DNA of 64,000 bases from Rummeliibacillus stabekisii (GCF_007988965.1 NZ_BJVD01000004.1:1-64000), one strand, 5' to 3'; shown: positions 34,201 to 42,916, numbered from the stretch's first letter. Notes: generated by a model from the letters alone, not told the origin. Numbers and translations: made by a program.

Positions 34201-35022
34201 ATGATGGAGGAAAACAAAGAGCTAGATGAAACAAACGAATTAAAGAAACTGCTGAAAGAGTCATTATTTGAACGCCTGTTTAAAAACCTTCCGAAGACAA
34301 ATAAACAGATGCTGGCAATTCAGTACCGTATGCATGAAAAAATTATGGATACGATTTCTCCATTTTATGAAAATGAAGACGATCGACTTCAATGTGGGCT
34401 CGAAGATTCTGATACAGCACGAGACCATTTCTTAGAAAGCCACTTTGTAAAGCGCCATAATCATTTATTGTGGGTTGATACACCAAATGAAAAACCATAT
34501 TTAGAAGAGCAGATGAAGAATGGCAAAAGCCGATATAATCCAGGCGAGCTTGATATCATTCGAGATATGCTGCGGGATTTAGATCATGCGACAGAAATGG
34601 CAATCAGCCAGGGTGGTCTAGAAGCTGGTGTGAAGAAGAGTGTTGGCGTGATTAGCTTTTACGGAGAACAAGTGAAGAAGATCGACCATTTAATTCAACA
34701 GGAACTACAATTGCCGAACCTTCATTTGCGTACAGGGACAGTTGACCGTTTCCAAGGGATGGAGATGGATGTCATCATTGTCAGTATGGTCCGCAACGCT
34801 ACACATAAAGGCGGAGACATTGGATTTGCAAATGACTATCGCCGTTTGAATGTAGCACTGTCTCGAGCAAGGGAGTTACTCGTATTAGTCGGCAGTACTG
34901 AAATGTTTACAAAGCGTGCCAAACGAAAAGAATCCCGCAACATGTACAGCCATCTGCTACAAGTGGTGAAAGAGCAGAAGGGATGGCTTAATCATGAAGG
35001 AAATCCCGTTGTAAGGAAGTAG
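31207..35022 (+). CDS. Large SF1 (UPF1/DNA2-like) helicase with long central insert
   Basis: 1271 residues; AAAGGAAG precedes ATG 31207 (ATG 31213 is also possible). About 330 N-terminal residues of no recognised domain are followed by Walker A GPPGTGKT from residue 334. Motif II (IIDEVSKATP, Asp954-Glu955) comes some 610 residues later; the insert is rich in Glu/Lys/Gln heptads and predicts as coiled coil. Motif III is GDHHQLPPLIG, then MLAIQYRMH, TVDRFQGMEMDVIIVSMVRN, and NVALSRARELLVLVG as motif VI. So it is an intact COG1112-type ATPase acting on RNA or DNA. No nuclease domain is visible. It is co-transcribed with the gene at 35030. Confidence 0.85.
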   Translation: MFMGQVIAKPSTLRTNIILTNKSRAGILAFMKDEQAFFHLQKSFVVHIEHVQNTAKDEMAATLYFGPDENQSLSKVLDGCVGVMNCVVKYDGLLATNFRVLSSGVPVHTNRRLKTTIEFAINASNTVGLPIELHNTIRQLPIAEERSKYVQKRIASWEGYLSIQERDATMDDFRATFTDYKCNENFTYMTIAINGIKEKEWQKVKGLSVKIQGAKEDLGTVIKSNPKKKTVEIELRPFIQSQLRKDKWHPKTKELVFSNFATLSQIRRLRKGFSDLEKGLAANANLEKILFEERPRINQPKKKVSLDFDNRLNEFQREAVAGALSAEDLYVIQGPPGTGKTTVISEICQQNAKAGLRTLVASQSNLAVDNALSRLLSNKDIRILRYGRTESIEEEGKRFIEENVAQYWREQTLHDLEEELSRQTDNTALLDEKIAKKETELQGLRSEIESLQKKLEEQKRAEVEVEATQQEIKELKKKLGALRKESREAEERLEAIIKQKTQEEQQIREFEELLGQYGSLSHLEELEVQKQSEKASLQKDISYLNNKSELEKAEHALKNARLAYGEWHEKHQALQKAQQDVESCGKIQELQGIMEKNGIQPNAKIEWQQQSFERIQAQMFGYTEWKEVRERLFSAIGYLEGKIGPSKSEEIQKQVEAQAANGYSSYAIREIDSAIDHFKRFLVDTKEVYVNQLYVYLERLYNRRIFVDEQFGMLENQRQEIMRLFHMMKEEAASLVSYLLNASLQHKSSLMNAGNRWKSEVEQLQQRLPDSSEEDKELLPLEELKEILAGQERDLQELLAHKQKIQITTPKIEEIKGQLEHSLIEESEISAQLAEIKKESQKTNEEGLAQEKKLKALEELLREDVTRKLDYVKEAIQHVEVAIADLQHEKQQLPIKQELQKQWHKLLLEASEHDLDEIKKLYVNHANVIGTTCVASGRKEFMDNYPTFDVVIIDEVSKATPPELLLPMLKGKKIILVGDHHQLPPLIGDDTLEETLKAMMEENKELDETNELKKLLKESLFERLFKNLPKTNKQMLAIQYRMHEKIMDTISPFYENEDDRLQCGLEDSDTARDHFLESHFVKRHNHLLWVDTPNEKPYLEEQMKNGKSRYNPGELDIIRDMLRDLDHATEMAISQGGLEAGVKKSVGVISFYGEQVKKIDHLIQQELQLPNLHLRTGTVDRFQGMEMDVIIVSMVRNATHKGGDIGFANDYRRLNVALSRARELLVLVGSTEMFTKRAKRKESRNMYSHLLQVVKEQKGWLNHEGNPVVRK

Positions 35023-35029
35023 AAGAAAC

Positions 35030-35800
35030 ATGTTAAATGAATTAGAGAAAAAGCTCACAGAGCAAGTAAACAAAGACCCGCAAGTTAAAATTCTATCCGT
35101 ATCCCGCTGGTGTTTTCCTGTTCAAACGGTTGAGTGTATCTTCCATCCAGTGAAGCGGGAAACCATGGATATTTTGATGAAAATGATTTTATTAAGCGTA
35201 CAGAAAGCAGAAATAAAGGATCCAAAAGAACTTAGTGATTTATTGCTAGTGGAAGAGCTGTTTGTGTTGGATTTATTGCAAAAGCTTATGCGTAAAGGTT
35301 TGGTTGAAAAAGAAGTCTATTATCAGTTGACCGTTAAAGGGGAGCGTCAGCTGGAGAATGGTATCTATGAAGAGGAAATGGAAGAAGAAACACAGCAGCT
35401 TCTCTATAGTGCTACCCATCATCTATTACTTTCAGGAGATATGGATAAGGTAGACCGTATCGATGAACTACCGGAACCATTCAAGTACGCAAGCGAAGAG
35501 ACGATTGATCTAGACGAAATGGAGATCATCGATGCGCTTCAAAAAACACGCGAAATGCAGGAAGAGGAAGATCAAGACGAGGAGAAAGTTCAAACATTCA
35601 TTACGTCAATTGACTCCAAAAAAACGATTCAAATTCACGATGTACCATGTATTCAATACGTCCTCTATAATCGTGACAGTGATTTACTATATGTCCGCGT
35701 TTGGAATACATTAACGGATCAATGGGATGAAAACCTCGAAAATATGCTGGCAGCAAAAGATCTGCTCGATTTTAGGAGAGAGTATTTGGAGAAAGAATAA
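35030..35800 (+). CDS. Helicase-linked protein with a winged-helix-like region
   Basis: 256 residues, starting 7 bases after the helicase stop, so the two are one operon. Residues about 40-110 (MDILMKMILLSVQKAEIKDPKELSDLLLVEELFVLDLLQKLMRKGLVEKEVYYQLTVKGERQLENG) have the pattern of a winged helix (helix, recognition helix, wing ending in LTxKGxxxL). An acidic linker (EEEDQDEE) precedes a C-terminal beta-rich domain (FITSIDSKKTIQIHDVPCIQYVLYNRDSDLLYVRVWN). I do not recognise the family. It is probably the partner or substrate adaptor of the helicase. Confidence 0.55.
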   Translation: MLNELEKKLTEQVNKDPQVKILSVSRWCFPVQTVECIFHPVKRETMDILMKMILLSVQKAEIKDPKELSDLLLVEELFVLDLLQKLMRKGLVEKEVYYQLTVKGERQLENGIYEEEMEEETQQLLYSATHHLLLSGDMDKVDRIDELPEPFKYASEETIDLDEMEIIDALQKTREMQEEEDQDEEKVQTFITSIDSKKTIQIHDVPCIQYVLYNRDSDLLYVRVWNTLTDQWDENLENMLAAKDLLDFRREYLEKE

Positions 35801-35834
35801 TTCGCTCGTATGCTTGTATACGCTACGAGCGAAT
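35800..35834. terminator. Hairpin between the helicase operon and yheE
   Basis: ATTCGCTCGTA / TACGAGCGAAT with a 13-base loop, between convergent genes; the T tract is weak (ATGTATTAG). Confidence 0.5.
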
Positions 35835-35839
35835 ATGTA

Positions 35840-36043
35840 TTAGTCATACACATGAAAAAGCATTAATTCATGTACCATTTTTTTTACTTTTTCTTCATCT
35901 GGCGGAATGGCACCAGTCCATTTAATACTGCCATCTTGTTCATATATGCCTTCATAGCGATTTTGCTTATAAAAAAACTGTATAGTCCAACCAGGCAATT
36001 GCTGATTGTCAAAGAATGGCTTATAACTAAAATGCTGAATCAC
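35840..36043 (-). CDS. yheE: YheE family protein (DUF5342)
   Basis: 67 residues: MIQHFSYKPFFDNQQLPGWTIQFFYK, then YEGIYEQDGSIKWTG. The pattern and length fit B. subtilis YheE, a small conserved Bacillus protein of unknown function. GGGAGATGG precedes the start. It opens the conserved yhe block and is the only yhe gene on the minus strand here, as an independent unit. Confidence 0.8.
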   Translation of the reverse strand: MIQHFSYKPFFDNQQLPGWTIQFFYKQNRYEGIYEQDGSIKWTGAIPPDEEKVKKMVHELMLFHVYD

Positions 36044-36172
36044 AAATCCATCTCCCTTCTCCTACTTTAGTATAAGTTGCGACTGGATTATTTGAAAGAA
36101 ATTGCTAATATTTTTATTATCATGAACGTCTCTGTTATAATATAGCTACTTCAGAGAAACGGGTGAAAAAGG

Positions 36173-37312
36173 TTGAATACTATACTGACAATCGTATTTA
36201 TGACGGTAATTGGCGCAGTGATTGGCGGATTTACAAACCATATCGCTATCAAAATGCTTTTTAGACCGCATAATCCTATATATATCGGTTCGTGGCGCGT
36301 TCCATTCACGCCAGGTTTGATTCCGAAACGAAGAGAAGATTTAGCAAGGCAACTAGGGAAAACAGTAGTGAATTATTTGCTGACGCCTGAGATGTTTCGC
36401 AAAAAACTATTTACCGTAAAAAACAGGGAACTAGTAGAAGGCTGGTTGAATGACAAAATCCGAAAGCTCTTATTCACGGATGAAAAAACACTCAACGATT
36501 GGCTGACGCAAATAGGCGCTGCTCATATGCCTGATATAATAGAACAAAAAATGGATCAGGCTGTAGCGGAGCAGTTGGACAAGATAAAGAACGTACTATC
36601 CAACGAATCGATTGAGTCTTTGCTTCCAGAATCATGGGAAGCAAAAGCGAATAAAAAGATTCCAGAAATGTCTCGTTACATTTTAGAAAAAGCAGGCGGC
36701 TATTTTGAATCGCCTGAAGGAACACAAACAATCAAACGTTTGATTGATGACTTCTTAGAATCAAAGGGAACAGTTGGCGGCATGATTCAAATGTTTTTAG
36801 GCGATTCCAAATCGCTTGTAGGCCGTGTCCAAAAAGAAATCAACAAATTCATTCATGCGCCTGGAACGATGGTTTTATTAACTAATCTCTTGTCTAATGA
36901 ATGGCAAAAAGTAAAAGTCCAATCTGTTACGAATTTATTTGGAGATTTAGATTTCACATCAACGACATACAGGATCCAAAGCTATGCGAAAAAGGAACTT
37001 GCGTTGCAAAGCCGTTTGGACAAGCCACTTGTGCATTACTGGCAAGAAGGACCAGAATGGTTTGCTAGCAATATAGTTCCGCAAATGACTGAAAAAGGTT
37101 TTGTTCTTGCTGAAAGTCAGCTTGAAGATGCCATCAAACGCTTAAATCTAGAACAAATCGTTAAGGAACAGGTAGACTCCTTCCCAGTATCTGTACTGGA
37201 GGATTTGGTGCTAGGCATCTCGAAAAAAGAATTCAAGATGATCACTGTATTAGGTTTTGTACTTGGAGGACTTATTGGGATTATTCAAGGAATTGTGGTG
37301 ACTATCTTCTAA
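36173..37312 (+). CDS. yheB: YheB-like DUF445 membrane protein
   Basis: 379 residues from TTG behind GGTGAAAAAGG. An N-terminal membrane helix (TILTIVFMTVIGAVIGGFTNHIAIKMLFRP) leads into a long helical DUF445 domain, and the protein ends in a second helix (FKMITVLGFVLGGLIGIIQGIVVTIF). The start motif GxxTNxxAIKMLFxP and PGLIPKRR are family marks. Membrane protein of unknown job, present in sporulating Bacillales; its neighbour is yheA as in B. subtilis. A TATAAT lies at about 36135. Confidence 0.87.
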   Translation: MNTILTIVFMTVIGAVIGGFTNHIAIKMLFRPHNPIYIGSWRVPFTPGLIPKRREDLARQLGKTVVNYLLTPEMFRKKLFTVKNRELVEGWLNDKIRKLLFTDEKTLNDWLTQIGAAHMPDIIEQKMDQAVAEQLDKIKNVLSNESIESLLPESWEAKANKKIPEMSRYILEKAGGYFESPEGTQTIKRLIDDFLESKGTVGGMIQMFLGDSKSLVGRVQKEINKFIHAPGTMVLLTNLLSNEWQKVKVQSVTNLFGDLDFTSTTYRIQSYAKKELALQSRLDKPLVHYWQEGPEWFASNIVPQMTEKGFVLAESQLEDAIKRLNLEQIVKEQVDSFPVSVLEDLVLGISKKEFKMITVLGFVLGGLIGIIQGIVVTIF

Positions 37313-37380
37313 TTGAAGAGCCTTTTGAATATATCTACTAGAGAGTAAATGACGAAAACAAAAAGAAAGCAGGGGATCAT

Positions 37381-37728
37381 ATGGTTAACATTTATAATGA
37401 AATCAATGCATTAGAAGGAACTTTCCGTAAAACTAATGAATATTCAGCCTTGAAAAAAGCGATTGAAACAGTAAAGGGCGATAAAGAGGCAAAGGCTATT
37501 TTTAAGAGTTTCAGAGAGGTACAAATGAAACTTCAGAAAAAACAAATGCAAGGCGAGCAAATTGGCGAAGATGAGTTACAATATGCTCAAAAAACTGCAC
37601 AGCTAGCTCAGCAAAATAAAAAAATTGCCAACATGCTGCAAGCAGAAATGGCTTTAAGCGGATTGATTGAAGAAATTAATCGTACATTAGTCAAACCAAT
37701 TGAAGGATTGTATAATGAATTAAATTAG
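37381..37728 (+). CDS. yheA: YlbF/YmcA family protein YheA
   Basis: 115 residues, almost wholly helical. It belongs to the YlbF/YmcA/YheA family (Com_YlbF): YNEINALEGTFRKTNEYSALKKAIETVKGDKEAKAIFKSFREVQMKLQKKQMQGEQIGEDE. YlbF and YmcA work in a complex that adjusts RNase Y activity; the role of YheA itself is not settled. Its gene lies after yheB with AGGGG ahead of ATG, as in B. subtilis. Confidence 0.88.
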   Translation: MVNIYNEINALEGTFRKTNEYSALKKAIETVKGDKEAKAIFKSFREVQMKLQKKQMQGEQIGEDELQYAQKTAQLAQQNKKIANMLQAEMALSGLIEEINRTLVKPIEGLYNELN

Positions 37729-37737
37729 TTTTGTACT

Positions 37738-37776
37738 GCAGGCAACGTGAAAATACGTTGTCTGCGTTTTTTTTTT
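37738..37776 (+). terminator. Terminator after yheA
   Basis: An 11-bp stem GCAGGCAACGT / ACGTTGTCTGC with one G-U pair, then a run of ten T. Confidence 0.9.
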
Positions 37777-37887
37777 AAGAGAATGCACCTATAACTAATT
37801 ACGCTTTGAACGATAAAATTTGCTACAATAGGTGAGATGGTTTGAAATCAGAGGGATTGAAACACATGGTAGAAAGAAGTGACTGGA

Positions 37888-39402
37888 ATGAAAGTATTAA
37901 AAATAAATCCCGCATATCCGCAAGACTTTATGCGTGTTTTTCATGATATTACAAACTTATTTTTTGAAGATACAAAGATAGCGAAAAAAGAGATGGTGCC
38001 TGATTTAGAGGTGCATTTTACACATTCAATCAGTGATGACCATCTAATTAAAACAGAGGCAGAACTACATGCAGAGGATGAAATTTACCGAAGCCATTAT
38101 GAACAACAATATGAAAACGAAGGCACGGAAAGAGAACAGAAGATTCGTTTGAAAAGAGCTTTATCACATGTTTTGCTCGATACCTTAGAGCAAATGACAG
38201 AAATTAAGCAGCAGTGGGGAATCCTAACGGGTATTCGTCCGACAAAGCTTTACCATAAATTTCGTAAAGCAGGCTTAACAGACGAAGAGATTCATCAAAA
38301 ATTGGTATCTGAATTTAGCTTGTCAGATGAAAAGATACACATGCTGAAGAAAATTGTTCAAACACAATTAAAGACGATACCTGATTTAGATCAGATTCAC
38401 CAAGAAGTCAGCATCTATATAGGTATTCCTTTCTGTCCAACGAAATGTGCGTACTGTACGTTTCCTGCATATGCGATCCAAAGTAACAGAAAACAAGGAC
38501 GTGTTGCGACATTCCTAGATGGCTTACATTATGAAATAGAAGAAATGGGCAAGTGGCTTAAAGAGAATAATATAAAAATCACTTCTGTTTACTTTGGAGG
38601 AGGTACGCCCACTTCAATAGAAGCAGATGAAATGGATGCGCTATACAAAACGATGTTTGATTCATTCCCATATATGGAGGAAGTCCGCGAAATTACAGTA
38701 GAAGCAGGAAGACCGGATACCATTACAGAAGAAAAGTTAGAAGTGCTGAAAAAGTGGGGAATTGATCGCATCAGCGTAAATCCTCAATCGTATACAGACG
38801 AAACGTTGAAAGCGATTGGACGACACCATAGCGTTCAAGAGACCATAGATAAATTTTGGATGGCTAGAAAGTCTGGCATGAATAATATTAATATGGACTT
38901 GATCATCGGTCTTCCAAATGAAGGGCTGGATGAATTTGAACATTCAATAGAAGAAACAGAAAAAATGATGCCGGAATCTTTGACAGTCCATACACTAAGT
39001 TTCAAACGTGCTTCCGAAATGACGCATAACAAGGAAAAATATAAAGTGGCGGATCGTAAAACAGCGGAAGCCATGATGCACCGTGCACATAGCTGGACAG
39101 AGGAGCATGGCTATACACCGTATTATTTATATAGACAAAAAAATATTTTGGGGAATTTAGAAAATGTCGGCTATTCGCTACCAGGCGAAGAAAGCATCTA
39201 TAATATAGCAATCATGGAAGAAGCTCAAACCATCATTGGCTTAGGATGTGGTGCTTCTACAAAGCTTGTTAATAATGCCACAGGAAAAATTAATCAGTAT
39301 CACAATCCCAAAGAACCTGCCCAATATATTTTAACGTATCAAGATGCCTTCGATAAAAAAATCGACGCACTTAACGAACTATATGATATTGTGAAGAAAT
39401 AA
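37888..39402 (+). CDS. hemZ: HemZ, coproporphyrinogen dehydrogenase-like radical SAM protein
   Basis: 504 residues from ATG 37888. After about 170 residues comes the radical-SAM cluster site CPTKCAYC (Cys183, Cys187, Cys190), then the HemN-like VYFGGGTPTSIEADEMDAL, DRISVNPQSYTDETLKAIGRHH and NMDLIIGLPNEG. The long N-terminal extension separates HemZ from HemN. It is named as an oxygen-independent coproporphyrinogen III dehydrogenase and is induced under low oxygen in B. subtilis, although the in vivo role is less clear than for HemN. The position in the yha block is conserved. Confidence 0.92.
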   Translation: MKVLKINPAYPQDFMRVFHDITNLFFEDTKIAKKEMVPDLEVHFTHSISDDHLIKTEAELHAEDEIYRSHYEQQYENEGTEREQKIRLKRALSHVLLDTLEQMTEIKQQWGILTGIRPTKLYHKFRKAGLTDEEIHQKLVSEFSLSDEKIHMLKKIVQTQLKTIPDLDQIHQEVSIYIGIPFCPTKCAYCTFPAYAIQSNRKQGRVATFLDGLHYEIEEMGKWLKENNIKITSVYFGGGTPTSIEADEMDALYKTMFDSFPYMEEVREITVEAGRPDTITEEKLEVLKKWGIDRISVNPQSYTDETLKAIGRHHSVQETIDKFWMARKSGMNNINMDLIIGLPNEGLDEFEHSIEETEKMMPESLTVHTLSFKRASEMTHNKEKYKVADRKTAEAMMHRAHSWTEEHGYTPYYLYRQKNILGNLENVGYSLPGEESIYNIAIMEEAQTIIGLGCGASTKLVNNATGKINQYHNPKEPAQYILTYQDAFDKKIDALNELYDIVKK

Positions 39403-39410
39403 GCACCCAT

Positions 39411-39452
39411 GCAATTTCTATACGGATTCTGTATAGAAATTGCTTTTTTATT
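39411..39452 (+). terminator. Terminator after hemZ
   Basis: A perfect 13-bp stem GCAATTTCTATAC / GTATAGAAATTGC with a 7-base loop, then TTTTTTATTT. Confidence 0.92.
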
Positions 39453-39647
39453 TCCAAATACAGACATATCTTGTAGATAATCAGGCTATACATAAATAAC
39501 ACATATTTAGCATAGGATAAATCATGTTAGGCAACGGACAACCTAGAGCAATAATGGTATAATAATTAGTACAATACAGAGTAAACGACATTATTCGACA
39601 GATTCATAGTCTTTAGTCGGCGGACTATTCGTATTGGAGGTTTAATT

Positions 39648-40508
39648 ATGGACGAATATGCACTCAAAACACAACTAACGGCAATCCATCAAGGAGAAGC
39701 CGAAGAAGAACAAAATCTATCTGAAATCATAACAGCGATGATTGAACATATAGGTTCTCCAGATAGCGACCTTAGAGAAAATCTTATCTACCAAACACTC
39801 TCTCGCTATATTGAAGACAATCGTTTGTCAGATGAGATGCTGACAGATCTCTTAAAGCTAGCTTTAAGTGATGATTATTTATTTTACGAAATTGGGGATG
39901 TAGGAACAGATCATATTTTCAAAAGAGCGTCTGCTGTCTTATTAATTAAGTGGATTCTCACGAAGGATCTAGAACGCGCATTCCTTTCGTTGCCGCTCCT
40001 CGATAAAGCGAGGAACGAATTAGTCTTATATCTAGATTTAGAACAAGATTTAAGAGGCTATATCCCCGAAAAGGGATGGGCATGTACGATTGCTCATACA
40101 GCAGATGCAATTGATGTCTTAGTAAAGAATCCAAAATTGGATGTAGAGCAATTCCCTTCTATATATGAAGCTCTTGTGAATAAAGTATTTACAGCAACCA
40201 TTGTATATGTAGATGACGAGGAAGAACACTTATTGGCACCGATCCTAACAATGCTTGGAATAGGATTATGTGTTGAAACGGTTAGCGGCCTATCTCAGAA
40301 AGTACCAGTCTTTTTGGAACTCCAAAAAGAAAAGATGGAAGAGGAAAAATACGTAAGACTCTATAAGAATAGCAAAAATTTTTTAAAGAGCATTTATATT
40401 GCGACCGAAGAAAAGGAAGAATGGCTTCCTATCCACTCAAAGATTAATGTATGTTTGACTAATATTAATCAGCTGCACCCTCAAAGAAACTATATTGGAA
40501 AAATTTAA
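39648..40508 (+). CDS. DUF2785 family protein
   Basis: 286 residues, ATG 9 bases behind GGAGG. All-helical, HEAT-like in appearance (LRENLIYQTLSRYIEDNRLSDEMLTDLLKLALSDDYLFYEIG). The DUF2785 mark DLRGYIPEKGWACTIAHTADAIDVL is at about residue 126. No catalytic function is known for this family. It stands alone between two terminators, with 205 bases upstream that show no other feature. Confidence 0.8.
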   Translation: MDEYALKTQLTAIHQGEAEEEQNLSEIITAMIEHIGSPDSDLRENLIYQTLSRYIEDNRLSDEMLTDLLKLALSDDYLFYEIGDVGTDHIFKRASAVLLIKWILTKDLERAFLSLPLLDKARNELVLYLDLEQDLRGYIPEKGWACTIAHTADAIDVLVKNPKLDVEQFPSIYEALVNKVFTATIVYVDDEEEHLLAPILTMLGIGLCVETVSGLSQKVPVFLELQKEKMEEEKYVRLYKNSKNFLKSIYIATEEKEEWLPIHSKINVCLTNINQLHPQRNYIGKI

Positions 40509-40514
40509 TACTCC

Positions 40515-40556
40515 AAGACCTTCTCATTCATTAAATGAAAGAGAAGGTCTTTTTTA
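40515..40556 (+). terminator. Terminator after the DUF2785 gene
   Basis: An 11-bp stem AAGACCTTCTC / GAGAAGGTCTT, with inner TTCAT / ATGAA pairing and a TTTTTATT tail. Confidence 0.9.
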
Positions 40557-41018
40557 TTAGATCTTATTAGGCTAATTAAAGCAAAATGCATGAAAAAAGT
40601 GCTATTACGACAATAAATAGATTAAAAAGAGAATTTAATATTAATTTCTAAGTTACCTATCCTATAATATCCGACATGAAAAATGACGATTTTCACTTTC
40701 TATCGCAAAATACGTAAAAAAATAATATAAATGTGACAATAGACTGAATATACTGGAACTAATATTTATGCTATTTTATTTATTTTTATTAAGTTAATTA
40801 ACTATTTAGATGATTATCTATAAATAAAAATACAAAATCAACTAATAAATTGGGAAAACGATGACATTTTAGAATTAGGCTAATTGTATCTCATTTAAAA
40901 ATATTCTATCAACTTCTTTTTTTCTTGTTATTAGTTTGATATAGTATTAACAAGCAAGGTTGTCGAAAAGCTGTTTTTGGTGACGACAACTACTTCTAAC
41001 TATTAGATTGAGGAGGAT
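40557..41018 (+). promoter_or_regulatory. AT-rich leader region of the opp operon, with a 5'-UTR hairpin
   Basis: About 460 bases without a gene, close to 75% A+T. TATAAT at about 40662 and a TATAGTAT near 40940 are possible -10 elements, without good -35 boxes. Just before oppB, GTTGTCG (40959-40965) pairs with CGACAAC (40984-40990) to form a 7-bp hairpin with an 18-base loop, ending 20 bases before the ribosome site. Such long AT-rich regions suit binding by regulators such as ScoC or CodY, but I see no exact consensus. Confidence 0.4.
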
Positions 41019-41024
41019 ATGAGA

Positions 41025-41954
41025 ATGGTTAAGTATATCTTAAAAAGGCTTGCCTATATATTAGTTGCATTGTTTGTAATTGTTACAGCAACGTTTTTCT
41101 TAATGAGAATTGCTCCAGGTAGTCCTTTCGCTAGTGAGAAAAGTGTACCGCCTGAAATTCAGAAGGCATTAAATGAGGAATATGGATTGAATAATCCATG
41201 GTATATCCAATATAAAGATTATTTGGTTTCCACTGCAAAATTTGATTTTGGTGAATCAATGAAATATAAAGGTCGTTCAACAAACGATATGATTTCTGAA
41301 AGTTTCCCAATTTCACTTACTTTAGGGATTGAAGCAATGCTATTAGCTGTTGGCTTCGGTATATTAATTGGTGCGGCATCCGCGCTTTATCATAATAAAT
41401 GGCCCGATTATCTCGGAACCACGTTTGCCGTCTTAGGCATATCTGTCCCGTCCTTTATCTTAGCAGGTTTATTGCAGTATTTTGTCGGCTTAAAGTGGGA
41501 GTTACTGCCGATAGCCGGCTGGAATGGCTTCATGTATAGCGTTTTACCAGCTATATCTATTGCCATTATGGATATGGGCTTTATCGCAAAACTAACGCGT
41601 TCAAGTATGCTTGAACAGAATCATAGTGAATATGTAAAAATGGCCCGTGCCAAAGGGATTGGCAAGTGGACAACTCTTTTCAAGCATTCATTGCGTAATG
41701 CTTTAATGCCGGTTGTAACTTATTTAGGACCACTAGCTGCTGGTGTTATTACAGGTAGTTTCATTGTCGAACAAATCTTTGCGATTCCTGGTTTAGGTAA
41801 ATACTTCGTTACAAGTATTTCGAATCGTGATTACACTGTAATCATGGGTACAACAGTATTCTATTCAATTATTCTTTTATTTGCGGTATTACTCGTAGAT
41901 ATTCTATATGTAATTATCGATCCACGTATTAAGTTGAAAGGAGCGAAAAAATAA
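41025..41954 (+). CDS. oppB: Oligopeptide ABC transporter permease OppB
   Basis: 309 residues from ATG 41025, 8 bases behind AGGAGG; ATG 41019 is only 2 bases from it. Six membrane helices; the EAA loop is in KMARAKGIGKWTTLFKHSLRNALMPVVTYLG. The N-terminal part FFLMRIAPGSPFASEKSVPPEIQKALNEEYGL and WDFGxSxKYKGxSVND-like segment (FDFGESMKYKGRSTNDMI) match Bacillus OppB closely. It forms the channel with OppC. The stop overlaps the start of oppC by one base (TAATG). Confidence 0.93.
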   Translation: MVKYILKRLAYILVALFVIVTATFFLMRIAPGSPFASEKSVPPEIQKALNEEYGLNNPWYIQYKDYLVSTAKFDFGESMKYKGRSTNDMISESFPISLTLGIEAMLLAVGFGILIGAASALYHNKWPDYLGTTFAVLGISVPSFILAGLLQYFVGLKWELLPIAGWNGFMYSVLPAISIAIMDMGFIAKLTRSSMLEQNHSEYVKMARAKGIGKWTTLFKHSLRNALMPVVTYLGPLAAGVITGSFIVEQIFAIPGLGKYFVTSISNRDYTVIMGTTVFYSIILLFAVLLVDILYVIIDPRIKLKGAKK

Positions 41955-42889
41955 TGACGCAATCATTTAAAGAAATTCCGAAAATTTCAAAAGATAAGTT
42001 TAAAATTATCGGACGAAATGATAAAGATACAGAAAAATTAGCAGATAAATCCGTATCCTTCTGGAAAGAAGTAAGGCTGCGATTTTCTCATAATAAGCTA
42101 GCTGTGTTTGGTTTAGTCGTTTTAGTAATCGTTGCATTGCTTGCTATTTTCGTTCCTTTGCTTTCTCCATATAGCTATCGCGAACAACTAGGTCTCTATA
42201 ATGCACCACCTTCTTCAAAACATTGGTTTGGTACAGATGACCTTGGACGAGATGTGTTTGTACGTGTTTGGGTTGGAGCTCGTATCTCCTTATTTATTGG
42301 TCTGTCAGCAGCGATAATTGACTTAATTATTGGCGTGACATGGGGTGCAGTTTCAGGTTTATTGGGCGGACGTGTAGATGATATTATGATGCGTATTGCC
42401 GACGTTCTTACAGCGGTTCCTTATCTATTAGTAGTTATCATCTTGCTAGTAGTAATGAAACCAGGTTTAATTCCTTTAATTGTTGCTTTATCTATCACAG
42501 GTTGGGTAAAGATGGCTCGTATTGTACGTGGTGAAGTATTATCTATTAAAAATCAGGAGTATGTACTTGCAGCAAGAACTCTAGGTGCTGGCACGAAGCA
42601 TATTATCCTAAAACACCTTGTACCTAATGCTCTAGGTGCAATCTTAGTTACTATGACATTAACGATCCCAAGTGCTATTTTCACAGAGTCATTCCTAAGT
42701 TACTTAGGATTGGGTGTTTCTGAACCAATGGCAAGTTGGGGAACAATGGCCTCAGAAGGGAACAAAGCGCTTGATACGGCACCATGGCGCCTAATCTTCC
42801 CAGCAGTATTTATTTCATTAACAATCTTTGCGTTCAACGCAGTAGGTGACGGTCTTCGTGATGCGCTTGATCCAAAATTACGTAAATAA
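41954..42889 (+). CDS. oppC: Oligopeptide ABC transporter permease OppC
   Basis: 311 residues. A cytoplasmic N-terminus of about 45 residues precedes the first helix (LAVFGLVVLVIVALLAIFVPLLSPY); then HWFGTDDLGRDVFVRVWVGARISLFIG, the hallmark of DppC/OppC permeases, and the EAA loop YVLAARTLGAGTKHIILKHLVPNALG. With OppB it forms the membrane pore for peptides delivered by OppA. Translation is coupled to oppB. Confidence 0.94.
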   Translation: MTQSFKEIPKISKDKFKIIGRNDKDTEKLADKSVSFWKEVRLRFSHNKLAVFGLVVLVIVALLAIFVPLLSPYSYREQLGLYNAPPSSKHWFGTDDLGRDVFVRVWVGARISLFIGLSAAIIDLIIGVTWGAVSGLLGGRVDDIMMRIADVLTAVPYLLVVIILLVVMKPGLIPLIVALSITGWVKMARIVRGEVLSIKNQEYVLAARTLGAGTKHIILKHLVPNALGAILVTMTLTIPSAIFTESFLSYLGLGVSEPMASWGTMASEGNKALDTAPWRLIFPAVFISLTIFAFNAVGDGLRDALDPKLRK

Positions 42890-42916
42890 TAATCTTTTAA
42901 AGAAGTAGGTGAGAGT

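Noticed and set aside
31207-35022. Assignment of the helicase to a known defence system such as Mokosh or Zorya
   Set aside because: No nuclease partner or domain is visible and neighbours do not match; only the helicase class agrees.
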